From Diphasiastrum complanatum (Eukaryota > Streptophyta > Lycopodiopsida > Lycopodiales > Lycopodiaceae): a DNA stretch of 64,000 nucleotides. Shown piece by piece: positions 33,634 to 44,990 of this stretch (positions are counted from its first letter, which is position 1; every line of letters starts with the position of its first letter). Where the stretch lies: contig CM055100.1 of the NCBI GenBank assembly GCA_029204225.1, forward strand, positions 49,957,083-50,021,082, read 5' to 3'. The position numbers and the translations under genes were made by a program. The notes below the pieces were generated by a model. The model did no database searches, was not told the origin of the DNA, and saw nothing but the letters and a program-made list of their open reading frames with translations.

Positions 33634-34911
33634 TTAACTGGTAAATCTTCTTTTACACCATTGCCTTGCTCTTCCTTTGTATCCTGTAAACCTCTTTCTT
33701 TTTCCCACATTCTGTCCGGACACCACCAAGCTAGGATTGTTTAGGTTGAAAGAACCAGGTCTTTTATTAGAGTTTTGAAAGAATTTATCTTGAAGAGTAG
33801 AGAAACTTGGTCTTTTGAGTAGGCGTTCAATTTTTCTGATGTTTTCCACATCACCTAGGTTGGCAAGGAGTTTGGTAGAAGGACTTGCGGCCAACTCTAT
33901 CGATGCATCAATCATGTATTGGCGTATAAAGAGGAAAGTGAGATGCGACTTGACAACGTCTCTAGCAGACTTGTGTAGCCAAAGGAAGAAAGCATTCATC
34001 TGATTTTGCAAGGATGCACCTGAGAAGAATTTACTCAGATTGTTCATCATGAACCAGACACCATGATCGAACCAAACAATGGAAGAGTTATTCTTGCACT
34101 TATCACCACATCTACATTTGAAAAAAGGTTTCTTCCAATTCCAAATTTTGGCTTGGTGCATATTCATCCGACTAAAATCGGTGTTAAAGTGTCCATGAAC
34201 TCGAGCCTAGCTTTGCTCAGAAGAGCAATGAGAGGGTTCAAATAAGTTCATGCAAATGATATTGTCAAAGGCGACGGGTGTCTCAAGTGAAGTATTCTTG
34301 TTCAGAGTGGCAAGTCTGCATGTTTGTACCTCTTTTTCAGTCAAATGTGCAAGTAAAGTCCAGAGTTCAATAAGTATGGGAGCAAGAAAGTTCACAATGG
34401 GTAAGCACCAGTGTTTGAAAGCAGTATGAGCAGATTTGAACTCAATAGTTCAGTTGGGGACCATGGGAATTTGACAGTTTTTATCTTGGCATAACTCGAA
34501 AGTAGATTGGTCTTCAATGTCATAAATATCTTGCGAAAAGACTTCAAGTCGTGAAGCACTATCTTCATCCAACTCATCTAAGAAAACAAGAGGGTGCGGA
34601 GAGAGGGGTGTATCAGGAATGGTAGGAGTAGGCTCGACATAGAAGGAGTCATTTTCTTTTTTAAGGCAGACATAAACTTTTCTTATATTTTGGCTAAAAA
34701 ATCTCTCTTTAAATTTTAACCCAATGTAAGGTATCTAAGAGATCAATCATGTAGAGCACTTTATCCTCTGGCTCAGTGGCATTACAGGTAGCACGGTCAT
34801 TTTCAACAATAAAACTATGCAACATCACAACTTTTTTCATACAACAGATCAAGGTTTGTATGAATCGATTAGGGGGAGGAAGGGGCTCCCCGTAACCAAG
34901 ATCAACAGCAT
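33634..34911 (-). pseudogene. large unrecognised minus-strand exon with basic C-terminus
   Basis: About 420 codons of continuous protein-like sequence on the minus strand. An acceptor-like TTTTAG precedes DAVDLGYGEPLPPPNRFIQT at 34911. The segment MLHSFIVENDRATCN and an acidic part (PLVFLDELDEDSASRLEVFS) follow, then after a TGA near 34451 IEFKSAHTAFKHWCLPIVNF, and after a TAG near 34208 the open 177 codons 34167-33634. Those contain a Cys-rich FKCRCGDKCKNNSS, a helical middle (LHKSARDVVKSHLTFLFIRQ) and a basic end (GKRKRFTGYKGRARQWCKRR). One frameshift lies near 34730. It resembles a structural or DNA-binding ORF of a transposon, but no family is recognised. It probably belongs with the exons at 31773-33010. 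Confidence 0.45.
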
Positions 34912-36600
34912 CCTAAAACCAACCTGAGGACTAAACCAAGAAAAGAAGCCTTTGTTAGCCTATGAATCCACGTAAGGTAAAGGTTTGATACTACCCGACC
35001 AAAGGATAGTCGGATTTACACCACAAGGATGCATAAAGAGAGATTAACAAAACATAGCTCCTCTTGCCAAAGCAAGACCAAACCTTTTGAAACCTTTATC
35101 CATAACCCAACAACGTAAAACATAGCTGAAAGCATACGATACTTCAAAGAAAGAAAACACCATATAACGAAACAAATTTCAAGACATTCAGCTGGTACCT
35201 GCCACCATCCCACCACACAAAACTGCACAAGTTAGCACAGTGAGGAAGACAGGTGTCAACGTTGAATGTTAGTTGTCATCCATGTCCAAAATAAGTTTAG
35301 CAGCTTAACAACTTAAAATATTTGATCATAAAATGTAGTCCAATCTTCTCTATGTAACACATAATTATTCGCGATAGGCTTTCCCATATTTTTACCATAT
35401 TAGGGCATTCCGCCATTCTGATTAGCCTTATGGTACTTGTCCGTATCAATTTATAAAGTAAAAGCATACTTTTTTGAAAAAACAGCAGTATTATTATAAG
35501 TTGCAATTAGCAAATGAGAGATAGCATGGAACGGTACTCAGACATGGGGCAAATCCATGCCATACCAACACTTGAATCCATAATAGACGTAGTACCATTT
35601 TTGACACCCTTGAGCATATCCATGCTTTCCAAGAGTACGCCAGCTATCGCACAGTTTCACAAAATTTTAAAATTCTAATCATGTCTTAAGAAAATTTATA
35701 TCATTATCTGTATGTACTTAAAAATAGCCAAGTATTTTACCCTAACACTTGTAATAGGAATAGGGCAAATCTGTGCCATACCAATCCCTAAAATGTAGCA
35801 ATCCCTTGTACAAATCCATGTACCTTAAGGGTGCCTAGGTTATCATTACTTGTATTATTGTTTATAACACTTATTTACTGGGAAAAGAAAAAGGCAAAGA
35901 CACCATATGTCTAGCGAAACGAGAGAAATAAGTACGATAGTTCGAGCCATTATGCTATAGGTGCAAGCCACAACCATTTCCAATGAATCTATATGCTTCC
36001 TATCATAAACACCATTACCTCTTCGTAAACCAGTGCACGAAGTGAAGTGTTGCAATACTAACTTGAATAGATGTCGCGTGCAAATCTTGTGAGGAAGCCA
36101 TATTTGTTTACGAACAATACATCATTTGAAGATTGGTAATAGAAGTTTTTTGAGTCTAGTTTTTGCCACAAAAGTAATAGCATAAAAAGCATTGCCAAAC
36201 ATGCTATATTTGCTTTAAAGAATGTAGTCTTTACTTATGTCTTTAGCAAAAAGGAGAATGAAGAAAAACTCATATCTATTCATCATAGTTTCTTTATGGA
36301 GATGATATTTAGCGCATGTACCTGTATATGAGCATATTCCAAATCCAGTAGTGGAATCGAGATGTAATACCGCATGTGATGCCACCTTTTTGTTAAAAAT
36401 TGAATATCAACATAAATATGGCATGATATACTCGAAAATGAAGATATGAGCTGGTTAAGTATAAATCATGAAGAGGCCTAAGTCATTTTTCGGAAATATA
36501 TCTCCTAAGTACTTGCCTTGTAATTAAGGACAAGACCTTTAATAGTAAAGACATTGCCTTGGATAACCTTTACTAGGTCGTCCACATGATACGACTAGAT
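34912..36600. other. spacer, no gene recognised
   Basis: No recognisable protein. A direct repeat GGGCAAATC(C/T)(A/G)TGCCATACCAA occurs near 35550 and 35764, about 215 bases apart. Confidence 0.4.
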
Positions 36601-37646
36601 ACTAAAAGACATGTTAAACCAGAGTAACTTTAACTCTTAGTTAAACATACCTTTCATGGTATAATTGAACGTATACATAGTTTAATTGTCAACTAGACCC
36701 TTTCGCGGGAGCGACACACCTATTGTTTAGAAGGTGTGTTTGTTCGTCCCGTAGAACATATATAGATCTCACACTTCAGTCTCGAGCATCGAGAGAGAAG
36801 AGTTCATGCATATGTAAGAGATTGAAGAAGTGAATAGCGTTCTGTGAGTTATTCTCTCTTATCTCTGTTCTTCGCACTGCTGAGTGTGAGTGATCTTGAG
36901 TCTGCTAACAATCTCTAACGCATTACATGAATTACTCTCTGATCAGATAGACTCTCTAGGGCATTACAGTTGTTTGCTGTGTATCCGTAAAGCATGCTCT
37001 AAAGAACTGTCTTAAAGTCATCTTATTCATCTGTCACAAATACTTTCTTTTCGGCACTCGAATAACGACTCTCTTTGGTACAGTCTAGCACGATCATTGA
37101 ATAAAGATGTATGTATACATATAAGATGGCAATCCCTGTCTAAAGAATTGAGTCTTTGATCTGTTTTCCTGATTGTCACTGACATAAGTTTCTAACGTGC
37201 TCTGAAACCATTCGTATTCTTTAACCATTAACTTGGACTTTAGTTGTTGAGGACTTCTGTCTAGAAATGAATAGTTCGCAAACATGATTAGTTAATTGTT
37301 TGTACAATCGCGAATACATCAAACATTTTTCGACTCTTTGTTGACACCTTAATCAGCCAGAGTGTAGTACTGTTGTACTACTCTAATACCATCTCATCTG
37401 TGGAACGCGTTTCATTTGATTTGATAGAGGCCAGATTGTTCTGAAAATTATCAATACAACACACCCACATATAAGTAATATTGGTTACTTTTTAATGTCT
37501 GTCGACAACCAGAATAACACTCGAAACCACTTGTCATAAATTGTACCAAAAACATAACTTTCTAACACTGTCCTCTGTGGAAACGACACTATTTGCTACA
37601 AAATCTATATTAACCTTGTTGGTATAGTATGACATATACCAATTTT

Positions 37647-37664
37647 TGGCGTCGTTGTTGGGGA
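37647..37664 (+). promoter_or_regulatory. primer-binding site (tRNA-Asp type), partly deaminated
   Basis: TGGCGTCGTTGTTGGGGA corresponds to the TGGCGCCGTTGCCGGGGA site used by plant gypsy elements of the Athila/Tat group. The differences are C-to-T changes, as expected from methylcytosine decay. Confidence 0.8.
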
Positions 37665-37716
37665 TAGTTTAGGAAAGTTATAAGAAATCTGACAAATCCA
37701 TCTCCATCTCTAGTGT

Positions 37717-38357
37717 GTGTCAGATAGAGAATCCAGATTAGAACGATACCGTAAGCTTAGAGAGGAATTTTTACGAAGACAAAGTGAGAGTATTAGTCGA
37801 AGAAATCTAGACGAAATCACTGCCCAGTTACTTGAACTCCTAATTAGCTTTGGTATGGAAGGTCTTGCTGCACATTTCACTTCTATATCAAAAATTAAAT
37901 ACAATTATTCTAAAGGGACTTCTTCTGACGATGCAAATAGCTATGTCTCACAATTTGAGTCAATAGCTAATGCAAATAACGAAGGTACTGACGTAGAAAA
38001 ACTACGGATCTTACCTAGTCTGCTAAGAAAACAGACGCACATATGGTACAGTCAAGTTGAACCAGGCCGCGTAGGAACCTGGTACCTGCTGAAAGATGCG
38101 TTTCTGAACCAGTACAGATAAATCAGTTACAAATCGAGAATTCTCGGACGTCTGAACAATGTTCAGAAGAAGAGTAAAAAATCCCTTCGCAAATATACAC
38201 GAAAGGTTAAAAATCTCATAGGAAAACTAACCGATGTATATCTCGTTGATATGCAGATCGAATGGTTTTTGGCTGATTTATCACCAAAGATTGATTGGTA
38301 TTGCAGACAAGGGGACATGACCTCCTTAGCAGCAGTAAAAAACTCAAATGATGAATA
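37717..38357 (+). pseudogene. Ty3/gypsy gag fragment
   Basis: Open from ATG 37717 for 134 codons, then continuing in frame after a TAA at 38119-38121. The Retrotrans_gag fold signature is visible: YNYSKGTSSDDANSYVSQFE, then EKLRILPSLLRKQTHIWYSQ and GTWYLLKDAFLNQYR, then after the stop LGRLNNVQKKSKKSLRKYTR and DLSPKIDWYCRQGDM. Gag builds the particle. No zinc knuckle, protease or polymerase follows. Confidence 0.8.
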
Positions 38358-39070
38358 ACAAATGTTGCTACACACTCTCAATAGGATCCAATAATAGAGT
38401 ACTATCTCCTCCTATGAAAGATCTTGCAACTATTTGTGAATTGATTCTCACTAGCTACACAAATCTCTCTAAAACAAGATCCATTTCACATAAAATGATG
38501 GAGTATAGGCAAAGTTAGGATCAAACACTCTTAGCACGTGTGAAGTACTCTAAGAAACCAAATTTGACTCAAATTCAATGATATTGCATGAAACAAAATG
38601 GCTAAGATCTCAAAACAGTGCCTAGACCACATATAGATGAGATTGGCAAACATACAACTGTGATTTTGGATCACCCAAGAAATATCTTGACCAAACCAAA
38701 TGTGTCCACTCAGGTCTAGGTGCCCTACCTAACCCTCTTCAAAAGCTTATAACTTCTGATTGGCTCAACCAAATGGAATGAAACTGATTGCATAAAAAAC
38801 TAGACAAAAATAGTTTCAAAACAAGCTATCAAGCAAGATAAATGGATCAAGCATGAGAGAGAACTTCTAAACTGAATTTGGATGTTCCTCACACGTGTCT
38901 GAGCACCTGATTCCATACAATACCAAGTCAGACCCAATCAATGTCCTTTTGATCTCTTTTGATCCAAAATTGAACAAGATAGCTAGAAAAATGGGCCTTG
39001 ACAATTTCTAACTCAAGATTGATGAAAAGTTTTCACTTAGATGGATCAAAATGCATGGTAATATTAGGTA

Positions 39071-39083
39071 GGCTCTAATACCA
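39071..39083 (-). promoter_or_regulatory. primer-binding site of copia I
   Basis: The minus strand reads TGGTATTAGAGCC, the initiator-tRNA site with one C-to-T change, directly adjoining the LTR. Confidence 0.75.
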
Positions 39084-39892
39084 TCTTGAATTTCACACGT
39101 GTAGATTGTCCACAACATGTACTTGTGATCTCCTAAGGTGTGTAGATGCACCAAGATTAAGATTAGATTGAGATTCAAGATCAATCTTAGATCCTATGGA
39201 AAAAACACACTACTACATGCATTCAAACACTTCCAACTCTCACTCACACGTGTGGGAAGTATTCAAAAAATAATCTAAGTAAAAACAAGCTGCTCTCCTC
39301 GGGTAGAGAGAGAAAAATCATCATGAGCTCTCAGTTAGAGAGAGAAAGCTAGAAATCCAATAACTCATAAAATCCATAAAATCACAAAATCAATTAGATC
39401 CAAAATGAGGAGTACAATAATACTAGTAGATCCACGAGCTACCACGATGCTTACTATGATTGGACCACACTTTTTCACCTCTTAATCCTATTGGACCATT
39501 GATCCATGCACCTCTTAATTCTATTGGACTATACTCAAGCAAACCTCAAATTCTATTGGACCACTCATGGTTCCACCTCTAAATCCTATTGGACCTCTTA
39601 AACTTCATCAAACAAAAGCATTACACTTGTCTACACTCTAATTGGCACAAGTTTTGGCTCAATAGTGGCATTACAAGTGGAAATGGATAATTTGCAATCT
39701 ATGCCAAATTTGACCCTATCAACATCTTACACCTAAATGCTTGACTATTAAGTTCTATGAGACCCCTATATCAAAAAATTTTATTTACTTTACAATTCTC
39801 CACACGTGGGAACATCCTCCACACATGTGAGATTCACTTACAAACTTCTATCATAAAAAAATACCAAGCTAGATTTTTGCCAATTTCTCACA
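39084..39892 (-). repeat. LTR of copia I
   Basis: On the plus strand TCTTGAATTTCACACGTGTA..CAATTTCTCACA, about 809 bp. The minus-strand start TGTGAGAAATTGGCAAAAAT matches the 3' LTR start of copia F (CGTGAGAAATTGGCAAAAAT). Over the 350 bases available at 63.6-64 kb the two are closely similar in inverted orientation. Confidence 0.85.
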
Positions 39893-40633
39893 GAATTCTC
39901 ATAGAATCATCATGAATCATGGATCTATACTCTGATACCAAGAAATTTCATGTGCCAAATCTAAGCAAATAGCAATTACAATGGAAGTAAAGCTAAGAGC
40001 AAGAAAAGTACAAAGCAATCATGATAGCATATCCATAGAAAGCTAGAAACAATGAGATCTCAATGGAATCACATTAGCAATGAAAAGAAGAGTAAAAAGC
40101 AATGTAAATGAGCATGGATTCATGTAGATAGGGCACATGAGATTTAGCAATGGAGATACCTATGGCTCACATTAACAAGGAAGCTAGAAGCTCTCACTTG
40201 CAAATGAGCCAAAAGATCCACAAAATGATGTCTCTTGCCTAGTTATAGACAATGCTCTTACTTAACTTAACTTAACTATCTTGAGGGATAGTTAGCTCTT
40301 TTTATGTATTATTTAAACTAGATTGGGCCCTTGTTGGCCTATTATCTTTGTTAATTACTTTGAAGGGCCTAAAGAGGGAACCGCCTTGTTCTTAAGGCTA
40401 ATACCTCCTATTGGGCCTACAAAGCTTACAATTTTTATTCTAATGCGTTGCAAAGCACTGATGTAATAAAAGTACATGACATGGAAGATCTTGTATTATT
40501 CTAGCTTTACATTTATAAGATTGCTTAACAGCTGATTAACTGACTAATTAGAACAGTTGTTATTGGAGTGTGAAGATGTAGACAGTCTTTACATGGAATC
40601 CTGTGTATTTTTGCAGAATCTCATTTTTTGCTT
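39893..40633. other. probable further minus-strand copia LTR remnant
   Basis: At 39931-39940 the plus strand reads TCTGATACCA, so the minus strand has TGGTATCAGA, a second copia-type primer-binding site only 40 bases from the end of the copia I LTR. The sequence to the right (39941-40440) may be the LTR that belongs to it, but its end and a partner copy were not found. No coding region. Confidence 0.4.
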
Positions 40634-40800
40634 TTGTTGTCTATCAAAAATTGCATGTAAAAATGTAGTGTCGCATTTTTCGCAATTGTTGCCTGTCAAA
40701 AATTTCATGTAAAAATGCAGTATCGCATTTTTCACAATTGTCGCCTGTCAGAAACTGCATGTAAAAATGCAGTGTCGCATTTTTCACGAAGTAGTGTCGC
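40634..40800. repeat. 52-bp tandem repeat, three copies
   Basis: GCATGTAAAAATG(T/C)AGT(G/A)TCGCA blocks begin at about 40653, 40705 and 40757, exactly 52 bases apart, each followed by TTTTTC(G/A)C(A)ATTGT(T/C)GCCTGTCA. The AGTGTCGCATTT core recurs once more at 40793. Confidence 0.9.
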
Positions 40801-41000
40801 ATTTCTGAAATGGCTTAAAAATCGACTTAGCACAAGTGTCGCAAAACACTTAGTTGCTCAGGATGACCCGAAGGTGAAAAGGTGACAGTGTCATGTTTTT
40901 CGCCTGTGGAAATTCCTGACTAAAAATGCAGATTGTAGCGACAATCAGTCAAAAATGCAGACTGTTGAAAAACAGTTCATTTTTTACAGGTTTCATTTGA
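40801..41000. other. non-coding stretch between the 52-bp array and copia C
   Basis: Scattered copies of CAGTGTC, AAAAATGCAGA(C/T)TG and TGTCGCAAAA. It may be leader sequence of copia C, or the junction where its 5' end was lost. Confidence 0.35.
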
Positions 41001-41012
41001 GAGAGTAAAATT

Positions 41013-41565
41013 GAGAGAAGGGAATTCAAGAACCAAACTAGGATGTTAGCTTTCAAGAATCAAATCTATAAATGCTATAAAAAAAAAGGAGAGAGTGCAC
41101 ATACTTTTGTCTTAAGAGCGAAGGAATTGAACAAGGAGCTAGCCTTCATAGGTGATCCTATCAAGGATGAAGAGCTTGTTAAACTTATCTTGAATGGACT
41201 AAGCTTTAAATTTGAAAATTTGGTTTAGGGATATGCAATTATGGGTAAGCTACTCGTACTTGAAGAGCTTCAAGGTACACTCATTGCCGGGGAGTCAAGA
41301 AGGAGCCAAATGCAAGATAGGATGGATAGAATTTCCATCCAAGGTGGAGATGACCAAGCTCTCTTCACCCATAGGCAAAGGGAAGTCCAAAGGCAAAGGA
41401 CCAACATTGAAGAAGCCTTCAACAAAGCTTGAGGATCAAGAAGGACCCTCAAAGGCATTTCCATCAACCACCAAAGTCAATAGGGACAGTGCTACTATTG
41501 TATCAAGATGGGGCATTATGCCTCGGAATGCTTCAAGAGGAAGCAAGATCAAAGCCAAGCCAACA
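41013..41565 (+). pseudogene. copia C gag, N-terminally truncated
   Basis: Starts in mid-gag with SRTKLGMLAFKNQIYKCYKK, equivalent to SRLLTLRNQIFQS in copia F. It continues LNKELAFIGDPIKDEELVKL, a TAG at 41226-41228 and then GYAIMGKLLVLEELQGTLI in frame. After a frameshift near 41430 the CCHC knuckle CYYCIKMGHYASEC (about 41489-41530) is intact. Confidence 0.8.
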
Positions 41566-42411
41566 TGAGCAAGGAGGAGGAGGAGGAGAGTTCACGTGAT
41601 GACTCCCTCATGATGTCCATATTTTCTTCAACAAGCTTCAAAGGAGAAGATCTTTGGTGGATCAGTTTGGGTGCTAGTTCACACATGACTAGCAAAAGGG
41701 AGTTTTTCTCTTTTCTCTTATCTTATGATGAACCTATAAGATCTATCTATACAGCAAATGATGAAGCTTGTAAGACTGAAGGAGTTGGTATCATTCCCCA
41801 TTGATTAGGATCTTCCAAAAAGATCAACATAGAAGGTGTTTTGTACATTCCTACAATAACAAAGAATCTACTAAGTGTTGGCCAAATGGGAGTGGCCAAA
41901 TGGGAGACAATGGTTTCAATGTTGATTTTGCTTCAAATGGGAGACAATGGTTTGAATGTTGATTTTGCTTCGAATGGATGTTTCATCAAGAAGAAGGGTA
42001 AGATAGTGGCTAAGGGCACTAGAATTGGCAAACTCTATAAGTTGGATGCATTTGTGGATGCTAATGTTGTCAATATTGGCTGAGAAGAGCAAGATATCTA
42101 CCTTCACCTTGTGGCACAAAAGACTTGGACATGTCAACTCAGGTTCCATGGAGGCTACGATCAAAGAGGAGTATGCTTTAGGCCTACCAAGGTCTATTGG
42201 GAAGGAAGACAAATTTTGTGAAGCATGTGCTTCATCCAAGGCACATAAGAAGGTGTTTTCTAACTCCATCACAAAGTCGTCTCATCCTCTTGAACTCATA
42301 CACTCGGATGTGCATATTGCTAGCAACAAATCTAATGGAGGTTCATCCATGTTTTTAGCCTTCATTGATGACTACTCAAGATCTTGTTGGGAGTACCTTA
42401 GGATTGGGTAA
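41566..42411 (+). pseudogene. copia C protease and pre-integrase region
   Basis: Protease signature WWISLGASSHMTSK replaces the family WWIDSGASSHMT, so the catalytic Asp is lost. A 37-bp tandem duplication (41901-41937, 41938-41974) shifts the frame in NLLSVGQM..NGLNVDFAS. Then LWHKRLGHVNSGSMEA and FCEACASSKAHKKVF (zinc-binding) and the first integrase aspartate in FIDDYSRSCWEY are visible, ending at a TAA near 42411. Confidence 0.8.
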
Positions 42412-42422
42412 ATAGGCCTCTT

Positions 42423-43134
42423 GTGTTCTTACTTTTCTTCAAGTCTCAAGTATTTGATACTTTTGTAAAGTTCAATTTGTTTGTGAAAAAGCATCATAAT
42501 CATAGCATCAAGATTCTTAGAAGTGACAATGATGGAGAATACATCTCCAATGAGTTCAAGACCTTTTGTGAGGAGGAAGGGATCAAGAAAGAAACTCCTT
42601 GTCCTTACACCCTTCAACAAAATGGAACTATCAAAAGAAGGAATAGAACATTATGTGAATGTTCTAAGGCTTTAAGATTGGATGTTTGTTTGCCCAAATC
42701 TTTTTGGGGTGAATAGGGTGCCTTGCAAAGCAATTGATGGCAAAACTCCTTATGAGATGTTGTATGTCAAGAAACCCAATCGTAATCACTTGAAAGTTTT
42801 TGGGTGTATATGTTATGTGCATGTGCCATTGGAAACAAGAACCAAGGAGGATCCATCTTCCACAAGAGGGATCATGCTTGGATATGCAAGCTCAAGCAAG
42901 GGCTACAAAGTCTATCTCCCATCCTTGAACAAATTTGTTGTTTCAAGGGATGTCATCTTTGATGAACATCATATGCATATGCTTGAAGAAGGCTCAAGTG
43001 CTCCAACAATCAAGAAGAAGATGGCCGAGGAGCAAAATCTTGATTTTGAGGAGGTGCTCATGGAGGAGCAAGCACCAAACCCACCTATCACACCAAGGAG
43101 ATCTTCAAGGGCAAAAGTGGAGCCAACAAGCTGA
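42423..43134 (+). pseudogene. copia C integrase core and C-terminal part
   Basis: VFDTFVKFNLFVKKHHNHSI, LRSDNDGEYISN (second catalytic Asp; one Gly of GGEY replaced by Asp) and LQQNGTIKRRNRTLCECSKA. A short deletion and frameshift near 42712 remove the segment that usually links FWGE to the GKTPYEMLY block. The remainder runs through FGCICYVHVPLETRTKEDPS and VVSRDVIFDEHH to the linker (ITPRRSSRAKVEPTS) and a stop at 43132-43134. Confidence 0.85.
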
Positions 43135-43927
43135 GGGTAATGCATCCACTTCTTATGCTTTATCTAGTTTTGAAGGACCATCTAATATTAAAGAAGCATT
43201 GAACTCCAAAGAATGGTATAAAGCTATGTTGGATGAATATAATGCCTTCATTGAGAATGAAACTTGGTTGCTTGTTGATAGACCTCAAAGGAATGTAATA
43301 GGATGCAAGTGGGTCTTCAAGCTTAAGTTGAATGCAAATGGGAGTGCTAACAAACATAAAGCAAGATTAGTTGCAAAAGGTTATGCCAAGAGAGAGGGAT
43401 AGACTATGACGAAACTTTTGCACCCGTGGCCAAGATGGTCACAAATAAGACTAATCATTGCACTTGCATCACATTTTGGATGGATCATATGTCAAATGGA
43501 TGTCTCTAATGCCTTCTTAAATGGTTTTTTGGAAGAGGATATTTATATGAAACAGCCACAAGGGTTCATCAAGCATGGAATGGAGGACAAAGTATGCCAT
43601 CTCCAAAGAAGCATCTATGGCTTGAAGCAAGCCTCGAGATCTTGGAATTCAAGATTACATTGTTATCTCATTTCACTTTCTTATGTTCAAAGTGAATATG
43701 ATCCCACTCTTTACATTAAGTTTGATGATGTTTGTATTGTACTTTTACTCACTTATGTAGATGACATCATCATTAGTGAAAATAGTGTTGATGGTATTAA
43801 AAAAATCAAGTTAGATCTATCTTTAGAGTTCAAGATGGTAGATCTAGGGTGTCTTCACTTCATCTATGTCATAGAAGTGCTTAGAGGATCTGATTTTATC
43901 TTTATAAGTCAAGTAAACTATGCTCAA
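43135..43927 (+). pseudogene. copia C reverse transcriptase, first part
   Basis: NETWLLVDRPQRNVIGCKWV, KHKARLVAKGYAKREG (stop at 43400-43402, frame change), then QMDVSNAFLNGFLEEDIYMK, IYGLKQASRSWNSRLHCYL and the catalytic LTYVDDIIIS. It is interrupted at SQVNYAQ by the gypsy solo LTR at 43928. Confidence 0.85.
43923..43927. repeat. target-site duplication (left) of the gypsy solo LTR
   Basis: CTCAA here and at 44986-44990. Removing one copy and the LTR rejoins the copia C reading ..YAQNVSKKFK.. as in related elements. Confidence 0.8.
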
Positions 43928-44985
43928 TTTTACAAGTAGAAGTGAGGAAGCCTCCAAATGTCCTCCAAGCAACCTGCAAGCTTCAAGATGCTCCCCAACT
44001 CCAAGCTAGGATGCCTCCACCTGCAAGTGAGGATCTGCAAGCCTCCAAGGATCTCTCCTCCACCTGTGTCCCTACTCTTTAAACACAAAGATAGATAACA
44101 AGCTGGCTTCAATTATTCACCACCCAACCATAGCTAGATCCAAGCTCCAAGCAAGACCTATCTAGCACCCCCTTGCTAACCATAAACAAATCACAAGCAT
44201 ACCACAACACTCCATAGCATACTCGAGATCCAAACACTACTTATGTCCCATACCATAAGCAAGATCCAATCCTCAAGCATACTACCACAAGAAAGCACTC
44301 TACACACTAGTAGCAACACTAGAGCATAAGCCAAGCAAACAAGAGAGATCTCTCCCTCCCAATGGGCACCCTACTACCCTCATATCGATGGCTCATGGAC
44401 CCCTCCAATGCACTATGGAGTTCCATGCTCATCCAATGAGAGAGAGAGAAGCCTAGGGGAGTTAAAGAATCTCCAAGAGCCTCCATAGGCTTATGGAATG
44501 TCAAGAGACTCCTTCCATAACCTATGACCCTTTGAATGTCTTTCTTGTGGGAGTTGGGAACTCAAAGGACACTTTAGAAGGGCACCCTCCTACTAGGTCC
44601 CATTGCCCAAGTTGTGCAAGTATACTTTGGTCCTAGACCAATAAAGTGATCTGGTTCAATGTTGAGGCCCAAGGTTTAGAAAAATAGTCATCCAATGACT
44701 TTCTAACACCTCTCTAGGTTCCATACCTCCATCCAAGGCATAGACACCTACCTGCCCTTAACCAAGGACACTAGCACCTTAATCTAAGACACCTACCCTT
44801 AATACTAAGGGTACCCCTTATCCAAGGGTCACGTGACTCCATACCTCCAACTAAGGTATAGTCACTTGCCTGTCCTTATCCAAGGGCACATACCTTTAAT
44901 CCTAAGGGTATCTTGCCATTTAGCCCGCAACACTAAATGGACTATTAGGGGTCTGAAGTATTGCTAGTTACATAGGTATGTAGCA
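43928..44985 (-). mobile_element. gypsy chromovirus solo LTR inside copia C
   Basis: 1,058 bp flanked by CTCAA on both sides. On the minus strand it begins TGCTACATACCTATGTAACT, as does the 3' LTR of the chromovirus at 21045-21994, and the two match over about 900 bases. No internal gypsy sequence is present, so this is a solo LTR left by recombination between two LTRs. The opposite terminus (TTTTACAAG on the plus strand) lacks the expected TG and is probably mutated. Confidence 0.85.
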
Positions 44986-44990
44986 CTCAA

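Larger units (their letters stand above)
36610..38400 (+). mobile_element. 5' end of a Ty3/gypsy retrotransposon (Athila/Tat-like priming)
   Basis: A non-coding ~1-kb stretch (probable 5' LTR, limits uncertain) ends just before a tRNA-Asp-type primer-binding site, followed by a gypsy gag. The sequence TCCTCTGTGGAAACGACACT upstream of the binding site is of a kind often seen there in plant gypsy elements. After part of gag the element is cut off at about 38390 by copia I sequence. A hairpin (ACACACCT 36714-36721, AGGTGTGT 36732-36739) lies in the probable LTR. Confidence 0.65.
38390..39892 (-). mobile_element. 5' end of minus-strand copia element I (LTR and leader)
   Basis: Minus-strand order: LTR 39892-39084, primer-binding site, then a ~690-base leader, cut off at about 38390 before any gag. 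The leader parallels those of copia G and D (shared AGGTGCCCTACCTAACCCTC and CACACGTGTCTGAGCA). Its LTR is the inverted counterpart of the copia F 3' LTR at 63647. Confidence 0.75.

Noticed and set aside
40634-40800. CRISPR-like array of 52-bp units
   Set aside because: Repeat and between-repeat parts are equally conserved and no cas-like genes exist; it is a tandem repeat.
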